A DNA stretch of 64,000 nucleotides. Source: Cryptomeria japonica. Its lineage: Eukaryota > Streptophyta > Pinopsida > Cupressales > Cupressaceae. Both the position numbers and the translations under genes were made by a program. The notes under the pieces are model-generated. The model searched no databases. It was not told where the DNA came from and worked only from the letters and a program-made list of their open reading frames with translations. The DNA lies in NCBI RefSeq assembly GCF_030272615.1, contig NC_081406.1:265329192-265393191 (forward strand), in the 5' to 3' direction. This document shows positions 29,706-40,148 of the stretch, in pieces. Numbering within the stretch: position 1 is the stretch's first letter; every line of letters starts with the position of its first letter.

Positions 29706-31179
29706 GTACGTACCATGCATTGTCACCTTTGATCTCTTTTTAAGTATCTGCATCTGCTATCTACAGTTTAAATTTACCAGTTATATGCTTATTGAATCAT
29801 AATGGCTACAGTGAAGAGGCAGCCATAAAGGCTATGTATAGTATATCTGTGGATCGATTTTATGGATTTGCATGTGAAGTTTCGGAGGATGTAGCGAAAA
29901 AGCTTAGAGGTATAGTTTGTCGTATTCCATCTTTGGAATATTTTCTTCTTTCCTTTGTTGTGTTCAATCTGTTAATGTAAGATGTGTATGCAGAATGAGA
30001 TAAACATGCAAGAAACATTGAACATGGACTGCCATTATATTCATTAAGCCAGTGGTCTCGTTGCATTTTTGAACTGTTTTAGAGACTACGCTGCACTGGA
30101 TTCCAAGCAAACCAGAAACACCGTTCAGTTAAGATCTGTTGTCGCCTAATGTTTTTGAGCTGGGTAATCATTTGGCTTTTCCCATTGGAACTGGGTGCAA
30201 ATTTACAAATTAGAACAACCATTATGAGAAACCTTGAAAGCTCCTCACTTGAGGGGATGGTAGCCTTTTTAAAAATAAATAAGCATCTCAAAAAACTTGT
30301 AATCTATGTTACTGGGTACGCCCTTGAGGGTTCCCGCACCCAAACTGGATACGTCCGGGTATGGGTTTGCCCAGGGGTATGCCTGGGTATACGCACCGGG
30401 CATCTGGGTATGCCCAGGTATGTACCCGGGCGTACACAAAGGCTCTTAGTGCCCCCCCCCAAAAAACAGAAACAGAGGTTTTTCTTTTCTTTTCTTTTCA
30501 TAAGTGTCCCTAAAAGCATCATTTCATCCAATACAAAGATCATTTTGCTTTATCAACTCTCTTTTTTCTCATTTTCTCTTTTTTTTTTTGCTCTTCGGGA
30601 TGTTACATGTTCATATTTGCAACGAGATCACTTCCGGCCCTTGGGGCTTGTTTCCTTGCACCCCTTCTATCCTTTGGCTTTTCTCACATCTAACACATTG
30701 TGCAGCTTATCATTGCTGCTCTTCAAACCCATTAGGGTTTCTTGATTCTGGTCTCCACTCCTAGGCCCCTCATCGTAATCAAATTTTTTATATGACAAGA
30801 GATCCCACTGACTAATGGGGGTCCCCTTCTATCATTGGGCTTTTCTCACATCTAACACATTGTGCAGCTTATCATTGCTGCTCTTCAAACCCATTAGGGT
30901 TTCTACTCCCAGACCCCCATTAGTCAGTGGGATCTCTTGTCATATAAGAAATTTGATTACGATGAGGAGTCTAGGAGTGGAGACCTGAATAAAGAACTTA
31001 GACAACTAAAATTATCACTATTAAATGTCAATTGATAAACATAAATATTAAATATTTAACTATCAATTGACATTTAATATTCATCTTTATAACTACCATT
31101 TTGGCATTTGGCATTGATCAATGATGAAGTATCATACTATCAAATATGTTTAGTTTTGCAATTCTGTATTTTAAATTTT

Positions 31180-31211
<32 letters not shown>

Positions 31212-34200
31212 GGCATTTAGCATTGCTCAATGATCAAGTATCATACTATCAAACGTATTTAGTTTTGCAATTCTGTATTTTAATTTTTTTTATATATATG
31301 TCATGACCCTTCCATGATCGCTATATTTATATCATAATAAAACAATTATTAATTATTCAAAATTTATTTAATAGTCTAAATATTCAAATAAAAATAAATT
31401 AATATTGCAACGAATCCTTCTATCAGAGATTCATTATGACATCCCCATCCAAATGCTAAATAACTAAGAGAAAGCTCCTTGTATTATCTCTATCGATGAT
31501 AAAATTCATAGCCGACTCAATACCTCCTTGTTGTAAGTTGACAGAACACATAAAAGAATAAATTTATTCAATCATCTCATCCAAGCTTATATTGTCATAA
31601 AGATGACCTCGCTGATTAACCATCTCATCCATACGAAGATCATGTCTCTAGGTGCACAATCCAATAGATCCGAGAGGGCAGTTCAACATTATGGCAAACA
31701 GCAACTATATAGATATCCATTCCTCGTTCTCTCTGCTGAACAGATTCAGTATATAAGATAAAAGGGGTAATTCAAAGAATTCGGCAATAGTCTACATCCG
31801 ATCTGAAGAAGTGTATCCACAAGATGATAATGTTGATAACAATCATTCCAAATTATCATCCCAATGTCATCACCGAGACGACATAGAGGGAACACATATT
31901 GTCACAGCAATTACACGGATGGTGCCAGTCGCTTATCATCAGTGTCTTCATCAAGAGTGCTTCATGATAACCTCCATGCAGATCGGTATTAATATCGATT
32001 AATGATAAAGCAATAATCAAATATCTGTCAAGACTAATATGCAGCCACTTATAAGGACCGAATCAAAGGATTGTTGACCAAAGTAGAGATGAAACACTAC
32101 ACAGTTCGATGATCAATTAAATGGAGGGAGAAGTGATCTCCTTGACACATCCATGATTGCGAACATGAAGGAATCAACACGTCTAACAAAATACCAAGTA
32201 TCGGCCCTTGGATTAAATCAGCAATTAATAGTTATTAAGAAGGAATGCGATTATCAAATGCGATTAAGAGTTGTCAATCTTTCATAGAACTAATGCATCG
32301 ATTAGACTTAACAAATAATAATAATGAAAGGGTGCAGGCTGAAGAAAGGTATCCTTTGAAATCCGAAGGGGGTGACTATTCAATCCACAAGGTATAAAAA
32401 GTCAAATCAAATCATTTCTAGCCAGCATCGTGGAATTTGTATTTTGTTTTATTAGTCCAATTTGGATCGCTCTTGAAAGAGCAAATGCCAAAGGCAAATT
32501 ATCGGGGTATACTGAAAGGAAAAACTAAGGGATCGCAGGATGGTAAGTACAGTCTCCCCTCACTGCTGACTGTGTAGTCACAGTAATTTACTTCTGTGCT
32601 GTTATGCTGTTCAATTCAATACATATAGGTTTAAAATATATATATATATATATATATAAATAAGATAGAAGCATAATGGTAATCTGTATAAATGTACAAA
32701 CAAGAATAAATTAATATTCCATTCTGAAGAAAGAATTAAATATATTCATAGTAACATAAATTCATCAAACACAAATAAATTAAGGTATCTAGAATATGAC
32801 TTCAATTAACTAATTATAAGTATCTAAGATTATAAGAATGAAATGTCAGTTAATAAATTCTCCCCTAGAGAGATGGGAGCTGCTAGGGAGGGGCGGAGTA
32901 AATCCATCCGATAGAATTCCCCAAGGGTGAAAGACTCCTCCTGAAATCTGGGCTGCATTCCCCAAGGGTGAATGGACTGAGATCAGAAATCTGGGCTAAC
33001 TTGAGAGTTGGTTTCAAGCGCCCTAGACAGCTAAGCCCTCTTCTGGGAAAAGGGACGGAACAGTTGTAAATTAGGGGATGATTGATTTTAAGAAGTTATA
33101 TCACAAGGTATTGTTGACTATGCTTAATTAAGGTAGTAACATAGACGTTGCTTGATAATTGACAGAGTATAAGTAGGGGACATTACAATATATATATGAC
33201 CCGGGGGCAAAAAAAAAGTTGCCCGTACCATAAATGCGAAAACATGGTTGTCAGATACATTTGGGGATAAATTTTGAAAATTCTGATTTGCTTTATGATT
33301 GCAATTTTTTCAATTGAAGTGGTGTTTTCACAGTTTAATATGTGATTATTATGGCGGCATGGGGATTCAACTGCGTACTTTAGAGTTGATCTCATTGAAC
33401 GATATCACTTAACAAATTTATTTTATTTATTTTTAGACATGCAAAATTAAAAATTTCAGACATAGTGGTGCTGTTACTTCTCTTCCTTCGTATGAACTTC
33501 AGAAAAGAAAGCTACTTTTCTTGTATGATTGCAACCCTGAATCGGAATGCTGAGAACCAACATGAAAAATTGACGTAAAGGACTTTGCTTGAAAATCAGA
33601 GTCTCATAGTAAACAACCATATCCAAAACTGGACATGTGAATCCAAAGCTCTTTGAGTGGTACCCAATCTGCCAATCTCACTGTCAGCACAGTTCAAGCC
33701 AGCACTAGGAAGAATGTATTTCACGGCCTGCATTGCTCTTTCTGTTCTCTCCCTATCTAGATGAGGAGAAGAAGCCATAAATGAGCTTTGAAAATTAGCC
33801 AAATCAAAGTTATGTATGGAGCACTCCTTACCATCCACCATGAACTTCTGCAAGGTATTATAGATCCAACCAATGCCATGAAACTGGATTTTAACACTCT
33901 AAAGATACATAGAGACCAATCTGTGAAATTGTGAGCCTGCAACTGGCAAAGAGTTTAAAGTTTAGGATTCAGAAATTTCTAAGGTAAGCACTGGGTCACC
34001 TCCAAACTCATGAGGAGCTTAAAACTCTGCCAACACCTTCACTGCAGTTCTGTTACAAAATGAAACAAACATTTACCTGACTCCTGATGTGGCTTCTTAG
34101 TAGTTTGAACCAATCGCCTGCTTCATAACATTCTCCATGGGACCAGTCCGCAGCTAAAAATAATGCCAACTTCTGATCTCAAACTGGCTCTCCCTGGAAG

Positions 34201-37200
34201 ACATTTCCTACATTTGTGCATAGAGATGAAACTTTGGCTCTATAGCTGAGAATGGATTGATAAAAACTAGATTGATCAAACACTTCAGAATGGGCCATTG
34301 TTCAATATGAAAATAGTATGCTACCCAACCTTCTTTGCAAAGACAATAAAATGCATGCCCCAAGTATGCAAACTTTTACAATCAAGAGCAAATATGATGG
34401 ACAGTTCTCTCTCCATCTTTTCAATGTGTCAGTAGCTATTTCTCAAACCTTAATGTTTGTGAGAATGAGGGGGCCCCAACCTCATTTTTCAACCAAGTTA
34501 TGCCACCTGTCCAATGCAGCATGAACAATCAAGTCATAAAGCTTCACCAAAATGACTTTCTGATAAAGCCATGACACCTGTCCAATGCATATCTAGAGGA
34601 ACAACATTCACACTCACTTTACATTTCTTACTCAATTCAATTCGGCACCCTTTTTAATCCCGACCCAAAGCATAAGGCTTGGGGTGTTGATAAGTTTCTA
34701 GACTAAGTTTTCCAATTAAATCTTGAACATGAGGCTAGCTGTGCACAAGAATTGAAAAATCCATCAATTTCAACATTCTTTGCTTGATCAATTGTATAGC
34801 TAAATAAATTTGATTGCTTGCTTTCCTTATGTTCCATTAAATCAAAACCAACCTTTTTGCTGTGGTGAATGACAATTTAGAATCAACTTTAGAGATTCAA
34901 TCAATCCTTTTACCCTTGGTAATTACTATACCCCTTTTCCTGAATTGCAGGCATAGTTTTTCTTATTCTTCTTACGTTTTGAATATGACCTTTTTTGGGA
35001 TGTGGCTTTCAACAAGTCTCATCAATACGATCGCCCCTATCACATTGGTCACAATCTTCCGCAGGTTTCTTCTTTTTACTGGTAAAGTTTACCTTCTTAG
35101 AGGATGTAGGGCAGAATAGCCGGAAACTCCTTTGTCCTTCTTTGGGCACGTGTATCCCTGTATCCGTTCCCGTTTCCGAAATGGATACGTATCCAATACA
35201 GTCCGGATACACATCGAATACTGTATCCACATGTGCCTGAAAAACATTGATTTCCAACCATGCTAGATATTATGTGTTTTTTTTTTTTTTAAATTTGACG
35301 TAAATCTTCCTAAATTTAATTTTAAAAAACTTTATTCATGCATTTAAAAAAAAAATTGGTATAAACAAAACCTACACCAAATGAGAAAGACAAATGAAAT
35401 GATTACGCTATACAAGATTCTCCAACATACAAATTTATTGAAATAAATGAGACTAAACAGCAAGGCAGTTGAAGACACAAGGATTCTTATTCTGGAGAAC
35501 CTGAATTCTCAGAGAATTATGTAATGTTTCTATAATGGTCATTTAGTTAGTTAGTTTAGGAAAGAATAGTTTAGGATCTTTCCTTTTCGTAGTTAGTTCT
35601 TTTTCAGGCAGAGATCTGGAGTCACCCGAAGGATTTGCACAAGACGTTAGATAAAGGCAGAGCTTTTTTCCGTAAGAACATATTGTTCTCGATCATGATG
35701 GACAACAAGATGTCTTTGCAGGATCTTTGCAGGATCATCTCATGAAGACCAAAGACATTCACAATCAACTAGAGGCCATTGGTTGCAAGATGGAAGAAGA
35801 GGATATGGTGGTCATTATGCTGAAAAGCTTACTGCAATCCTATGAGCACTTCATCGAAATTCTTAAGATTACATCTACTAATGTTGACCTGAAGTTTGAT
35901 AAGTTGTGCAATAAGCTCTTGGAGCAATTCAGGTGGAGACAACAATTTGGTTGCAGTAATGACACGGCCAGTGTGGAACATATGTTTATTGCCAAGAACA
36001 AAGGCAAAGGCAAGTCAACTCAATAGAAAGGACGAAGCAACTCTGAGGAGAATTTCAAGAAGAATATCACATGTCACTATTGTGGTAAACTAGGTCATAT
36101 ACAAAGGTTCTGCAGAAAGCGGCTGGCTGATTAGAAGTCCAACCAATGAGGGTCTTAGCAGCAGGCTCATATCGCAAAGCGTTCTAAAGAGGAGTCAAGT
36201 CAGCTTTTTATGCATTCATGGTCAAATGACCTGTAAATTATGTCAAGTCTTCTGTATGGTAGAATGACCATTAAGAAAGATTATTAAAGTAATTATGTAA
36301 TGTTTCTATAATGGTCATTCAGTTAGTTAGTTTAGGATCTTTCCTTTTCATAGTTAGTTCTTTTTTAGACTTTCTCAAGTCAACACAAAAAAAAATGCAA
36401 TTTCTCAAGTCATTATATTTAATGTTATTGAGAAGAATCTTTTTTGGATGTTTTTGCAACAGCCATTACTAAATTATTATATTATATTTAATGTCATTAT
36501 ATCTAATGTTCAATGTCATTATATTTTCAGAATTTCTATAAATTATTAAATTATATTTAAAAGAAATTGGCGTCTCCAAGTACCCATGTCTCCTATTTTG
36601 AAAAAATAGCCATACCAGTACCAGCACCAGTCTCGAAAATCTCCAAGTACCCTGTACCCGTGCAACCTTGGTAATTACAACTCAAAATGCTATGTAACAA
36701 ATGAGGAATAAGAACAATTAATCACGAGTCCATATTGGGGTTAACATATGTTGTAATTTTAGTGGGAAGCTTTCTTTCTCTGTACTGTATGCACTGCCAT
36801 TTGAGTTGAAGGAGGCTTCAACTGTGAAAGAATATTGCTTGTTATTTTTTCTTTGAAGAAGAATTCTTCTTTTTCTCCTTTACCAAAATCTGGACACATT
36901 TTGCTATTATCTTTAATAATAGTAACAGGCACATCTTGTCGAAACATTTCCTTTGCAGTTGTCTTTCTCTGAGAAGGGCAATTGCTGAGATTGTGCAACA
37001 ACATATCATTCGCAGGTACGATTTTCTAGCAATTTGTTTTGCATAATAGTTTATCATATTTTTTTCTGGTATTCTGGCTGTATATTTAAAGGATCTTCAC
37101 CCCTTTGAGGTTCAGATTTTCATATCTATTCTAGACTGCCTGCCTAAATAAGCGTTGAGACTAGAGGATCCTGAAATGGTCTTTCTGGAGTCTTTTCTGC

Positions 37201-38226
37201 TCCCTTAAATTTTTACCTCCTTTTTATTTCTTCGTATCATATTTTACTGAGGCAAGATATTTACACGTCCAAATTTCCCATTTCTGTAGTTTTTGTTCCA
37301 CCATTTTCATTTATTTATTGATCTATAACTAAACTGGTTAAGCAAAATATACGAGCTTTTTGACTATAGCCTGTTATTTGGAGAAGTTAAGGGAAGTGTG
37401 ACCTCATTACTGCCTGTGCTACAGCAGCTATAGTCTGTCAGGACATGCTATACTACTAAGCACAACACGCTTATTGATCAAACAAATATCCGAAGTTTAA
37501 AATGACCATGGTTTTTCATTTGATCTGGTAACTTTTGGATCTTGTCTAGTCTAACAAGAATAAAACTTTTTCCAGTCATATGTTTATAGGCCTTTTTATG
37601 GTTTTGGAGTTCCTGAAAAATCTATATCCATTTAAAACCAAGGGAAACAGAATGATGGGAGTCTTAAAAATTTGCATAAACAAAAGTAGCACTAATGAAT
37701 GTTTATACACCTTTACTGTTTCATGTTAATTTCTTCTTAAAGGCACATTATTTACAGATCTCTTTTGACATATTTTAATTGAGTATTATTGATTATTAAA
37801 CTGCATATATCCATGGATGGATAATAATCTTTTTTACCAAGGTTAAATTTATTTGTTGCCTGTCTTATGTAGATACACCTGGAGTCTGGTATGTATGGCA
37901 AGATTCATATGTTGATAAAGTCAATAAGGATTATGGAGGTTGGTGGAATGCATGTTTTTAGTTATTTCTTTTGCTTAAGAAATAAGACAGGATTTTTATG
38001 AGTGTGTTTATGTTTACGATGGCCTGATTTTAATGAACTTTTTTGTTCTCATTTAGGGGAATGGTTTATTGATGGAAAAGTAGTACCGAGGCCTCCTGAA
38101 AGGGAGAAATTGATCAACGGTGATCCTGGTCCTTCATATCGAAACAGAAGGGATAGGGCATCATCAGTGGTGGATCTTGTTCTCGATGAAGAGAGAGTCA
38201 TGGTAAGAGATGCCATTGCCATTTAG
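29302..38226 (+). CDS. MORF/RIP family organellar RNA editing factor, four exons
   Basis: MORF proteins bind pentatricopeptide repeat proteins in C-to-U RNA editing complexes of mitochondria and plastids. Joining 29302-29705, 29812-29909, 37873-37938 and 38057-38226 gives 738 bases, 245 codons plus stop, close to the ~240 residues of short mitochondrial MORFs. All introns are GT-AG and all joints keep frame. The N-terminal ~40 residues are Arg/Ser/Ala-rich with almost no acidic residues, as in a mitochondrial presequence. The conserved MORF region follows: a DNDHWLVVMEPPKE segment at ~97-110, an RYIKCLATVLG helix, a DRFYGFACEV strand and a PGVWYVWQDSYVD..NKDYGG segment across exons 3 and 4. 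Intron 2 is 7,963 bp. A donor-like ATG|GTAAGA at 38203 allows a different C-terminus from an unseen fifth exon. I cannot tell which numbered MORF it is. Confidence 0.88.
29812..29909 (+). CDS. MORF gene exon 2
   Basis: Follows a 106-bp intron with acceptor GGCTACAG. It encodes the EEAAIKAMYSI helix and the RFYGFACEV strand of the domain and ends before GTATAG. Confidence 0.88.
30305..30445 (+). repeat. GC-rich GGGTATGCCC/GTACCC patch in intron 2
   Basis: About 140 bases of interleaved GGGTAYGCC words and their complements (CTGGGTATGCCCAGG, TACCCGGGCGTAC), a strong composition outlier in an AT-rich intron. Related TATCC- or TACCC-rich patches occur at 35145-35240 and 36570-36675. Origin unknown. 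Confidence 0.6.
30661..30904 (+). repeat. 82-bp direct repeat pair (30661-30742 and 30823-30904)
   Basis: Both copies run from CCCCTTCTATC to CCATTAGGGTTTCT with only three or four differences. The second copy forms the loop of the inverted repeat described next. Confidence 0.92.
30750..30985. repeat. 73-bp inverted repeat with 90-base loop in MORF intron 2
   Basis: Left arm 30750-30822 and right arm 30913-30985 are complementary except at about three positions (ends GGTCTCCACTCC and GGAGTGGAGACC). If transcribed with the MORF pre-mRNA it would form a long, nearly perfect hairpin. The loop is the second copy of the flanking direct repeat, so the structure arose by duplication plus inversion. 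Confidence 0.92.
31019..31080. repeat. Short inverted repeat
   Basis: TATTAAATGTCAATTGATA and TATCAATTGACATTTAATA are perfect complements separated by about 23 AT-rich bases. It may be the end of a miniature transposon; no target duplication is visible. Confidence 0.75.
31100..31300 (+). repeat. ~90-bp direct duplication with (TA)n
   Basis: A TTTTGGCATTTRGCATTG...CAATTCTGTATTTTAA segment is present twice (about 31101-31183 and 31206-31288), each followed by a (TA)n run. Confidence 0.85.
31301..35140. other. MORF intron 2, no supported gene
   Basis: AT-rich intron DNA. Visible items are a (TA)n tract at about 32637-32659 and a duplicated CCCCAAGGGTGAA motif near 32917 and 32958 with AAATCTGGGCT after each. 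The 85-residue minus frame at 33596-33853 (contains CSIHNFDLANFQSSF) looks coding-like but its surroundings are full of stops, so it may be a fossil of an unidentified element. Confidence 0.55.
35513..36390 (+). pseudogene. Small Ty1/copia gag relic with short terminal direct repeats
   Basis: Plus-strand frame 35727-36026 matches the C-terminal half of a copia-type gag (helix-rich segment with the LL..L..SYEHF motif). A TAG and a frame step later, 36058-36120 encodes a CCHC zinc knuckle CHYCGKLGHIQRFC. No protease, integrase or RT follows. The relic is flanked by a ~75-95-bp direct repeat (35513-35605 and 36292-36370; core TATGTAATGTTTCTATAATG). The flanks could be very short LTRs of a gag-only non-autonomous element, or a footprint of a local duplication. 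Confidence 0.65.
36391..37872. other. MORF intron 2, 3' end, no supported gene
   Basis: Apart from a TACCC/CCAGTACC-rich patch at about 36570-36675 nothing is recognised. The minus frames at 36759-37057 (Lys-rich) have no domain. Confidence 0.55.
37873..37938 (+). CDS. MORF gene exon 3
   Basis: A 66-base exon after acceptor CTTATGTAG, ending before GTTGGT. It encodes TPGVWYVWQDSYVD and NKDYG, the most conserved motif of the family. It is too short to appear in simple ORF scans. Confidence 0.87.
38057..38226 (+). CDS. MORF gene exon 4
   Basis: Begins after acceptor TCTCATTTAG, completing NKDYGG and continuing EWFIDGKVVPRPPE, then a charged tail. The stop is TAG at 38224-38226 unless splicing occurs at the GTAAGA at 38203. 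Confidence 0.83.
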
Positions 38227-39384
38227 ATTGTTTTGGAGAGCATAAGAGGTAGGTCACAACTATTACCTTTTACTTACAACTATTATTGTTGATGCAGGAG
38301 GATTAAAGCTGTCAGTATTTTTGATGTTTAGAAGTAGTGTACTGTTGGCTAAATTTGAGCACACGATGATGATGCCGTTCTCTACTTGACGTGCTTGAGC
38401 TTTAGGCAAGTTGTTTTCTAGGTCTTTGCAAAACCTATTGTTAGTTTGCTCAATACGTTGATATGCAGTAAATGTGGCACTTGCATACCCACTCTTGAAG
38501 ATGCAACTTTTTGAAGATATTGTCACTGGTGGACTATATAAATATATGAACATTTTGTCTCTCTTGAATATACAACTTTTTGAAGGTATTGTTTCTGGTG
38601 GACTAAGTAAATATATGAATATTCTTCTTGTTGGCTTTTTAGTGTGAAAATACGTAATAACAGCTAAGCTTCTTTTTATTTAAGGAAGTTATATGGCATT
38701 TTTTGTTTGATTGCAAGTTTATTGATGGTAGTTCCCTTACGCAATGCTCTCCCCTGACAGTACGTAACATAATAAAACAATCTCGAGGATCAGCTATGAG
38801 AAAACCTGCAACTCGACACCAGTTTTAGATGCTCTTTTGTATACTAGCTTTGTGATGAGTGATAAAATGTTGTTTTTGATATTATGTTTTGTATGTCCAT
38901 TCTAATCCAGTCTAATAGAGTTTATACCTAGTCATAGTTATCTAGACTGTTGCATGGCTATCCGTGTTGGCTTTTAAGAGTTGATTGTTGTATGATTTTG
39001 ACTTGTGTATTATTGTTTGCCAAATGCAGTCATAAAGAAATTATGGTCGACATTAAAATCCATTATGTTGATCTCAAATGTAACATAATAGAAGAAATGG
39101 AACATTAATATGTACTGGGAAACAATCCCACAGAAATAAATGTAGGTTTCAATAAAGCTCATTAAATGGAGGCAACTCATGGAATTGATCCAAGGGGCAG
39201 GATCTTGTACAGTTTTGAAATTCACCTGAAAGTTTCGAGGCAGACTCTTTGCTTTTGAATTTGAAAGCATTTTTAGCCATTTTGAACCTTTGCATTCATC
39301 CAGAAAAACATTCAACTCAGTTTTATTAGCTATGTTGTGTCTATTTTTGTAAATTGTTGCTAGTGTAGTGATTACTGTACAGAT
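38227..39384. other. Intergenic DNA downstream of MORF
   Basis: No gene recognised. A ~30-base phrase (TTTTTGAAGATATTGT...GGTGGACTA) is present twice near 38508-38550 and 38576-38606. A distal MORF exon could lie here but none is recognisable. Confidence 0.5.
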
Positions 39385-39566
39385 TCTCACGTGCTTGCTC
39401 TACGATTCTAATTTGTTTGTCTAGCAAATTCTCCACAACAATGTGTGGAGGAGCCATGGTTGCTTTTATGGCCTCCATAGCAATGGTTGTTTTGAGTGGA
39501 GGAGCCATGGTCATTGCTTCTCACATGCTTGCTCCACAATTCTAATTTGTTTGTCTAGCAAATTCT
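39385..39566 (+). repeat. 48-bp direct repeat, 134 bp apart
   Basis: TCTCACRTGCTTGCTCYACR followed by ATTCTAATTTGTTTGTCTAG occurs at 39385 and 39519. Between them is a GGAGCCATGGT word repeated twice. Confidence 0.85.
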
Positions 39567-39755
39567 CCAACATTTTCTTGTGGAAAATTTAGGATCCCGC
39601 CCCTTGCAAGAGGCACCTCAAACAAATCCAGAGACCACGATCCATTTCCATTTGAGGTCATCCATTGTTTGTAGAAAGCCTCACAACTGTGCGGAGGTTT
39701 TGAGGATTTTTTTCATTCCTTAAAGATCTCGCTGTCACCAAATTCTCTTCAAGTC

Positions 39756-40148
39756 GTGTTTGTTGTAATCATTTGCTTGAGGCTTGGAAGGTTGGAGGAG
39801 AGGCTTTTCAAGGATGGACTGGGTACCCTTAATCTTCAAGCAACTAGCTTTAACACCCTCCAATCAGCAATAATTCAAGCGAAGGCTATTCTACTTACAG
39901 ATAATTATCCCGTTCAAAACCGCGGTTCTAATCTATCACAACATATCAACACTCCAACACTTGATGCTGATGCATTGCAATATTACCTCAACTGTGTGTC
40001 AACATCTTCCCCCATAGCTTCACCATTACTTGATGCTGATGCATTGCAATATTACCTCAACTGCGTGTCAACGTCTCCCTCCATAGCTTCACCATTTCTC
40101 AAAACTTACTCAATTGCCATTATAATTAGCCAACTTTCTTATTTTTAA
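39756..40148 (+). CDS. Unrecognised 130-codon frame with an in-frame 69-bp duplication
   Basis: The product is not recognised. The frame contains a 23-residue unit (DADALQYYLNCVSTS, then SPIASP) present twice in tandem at about 39960-40097, with exact 69-bp spacing so the frame is kept. The first residues are hydrophobic. There is no clear start context or second exon, and the surrounding DNA is repeat-like, so it may be part of a transposon remnant and not an expressed gene. Confidence 0.25.
   Translation: MFVVIICLRLGRLEERLFKDGLGTLNLQATSFNTLQSAIIQAKAILLTDNYPVQNRGSNLSQHINTPTLDADALQYYLNCVSTSSPIASPLLDADALQYYLNCVSTSPSIASPFLKTYSIAIIISQLSYF

Noticed and set aside
30149-30764. 198-codon plus frame and 79-codon minus frame in the MORF intron
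   Set aside because: They cross the GC-rich patch, a poly-T run and the direct repeat and have no domain; they are intron sequence.
38263-38553. 96-codon minus frame downstream of MORF
   Set aside because: No recognisable domain, no promoter or splice context; chance frame.
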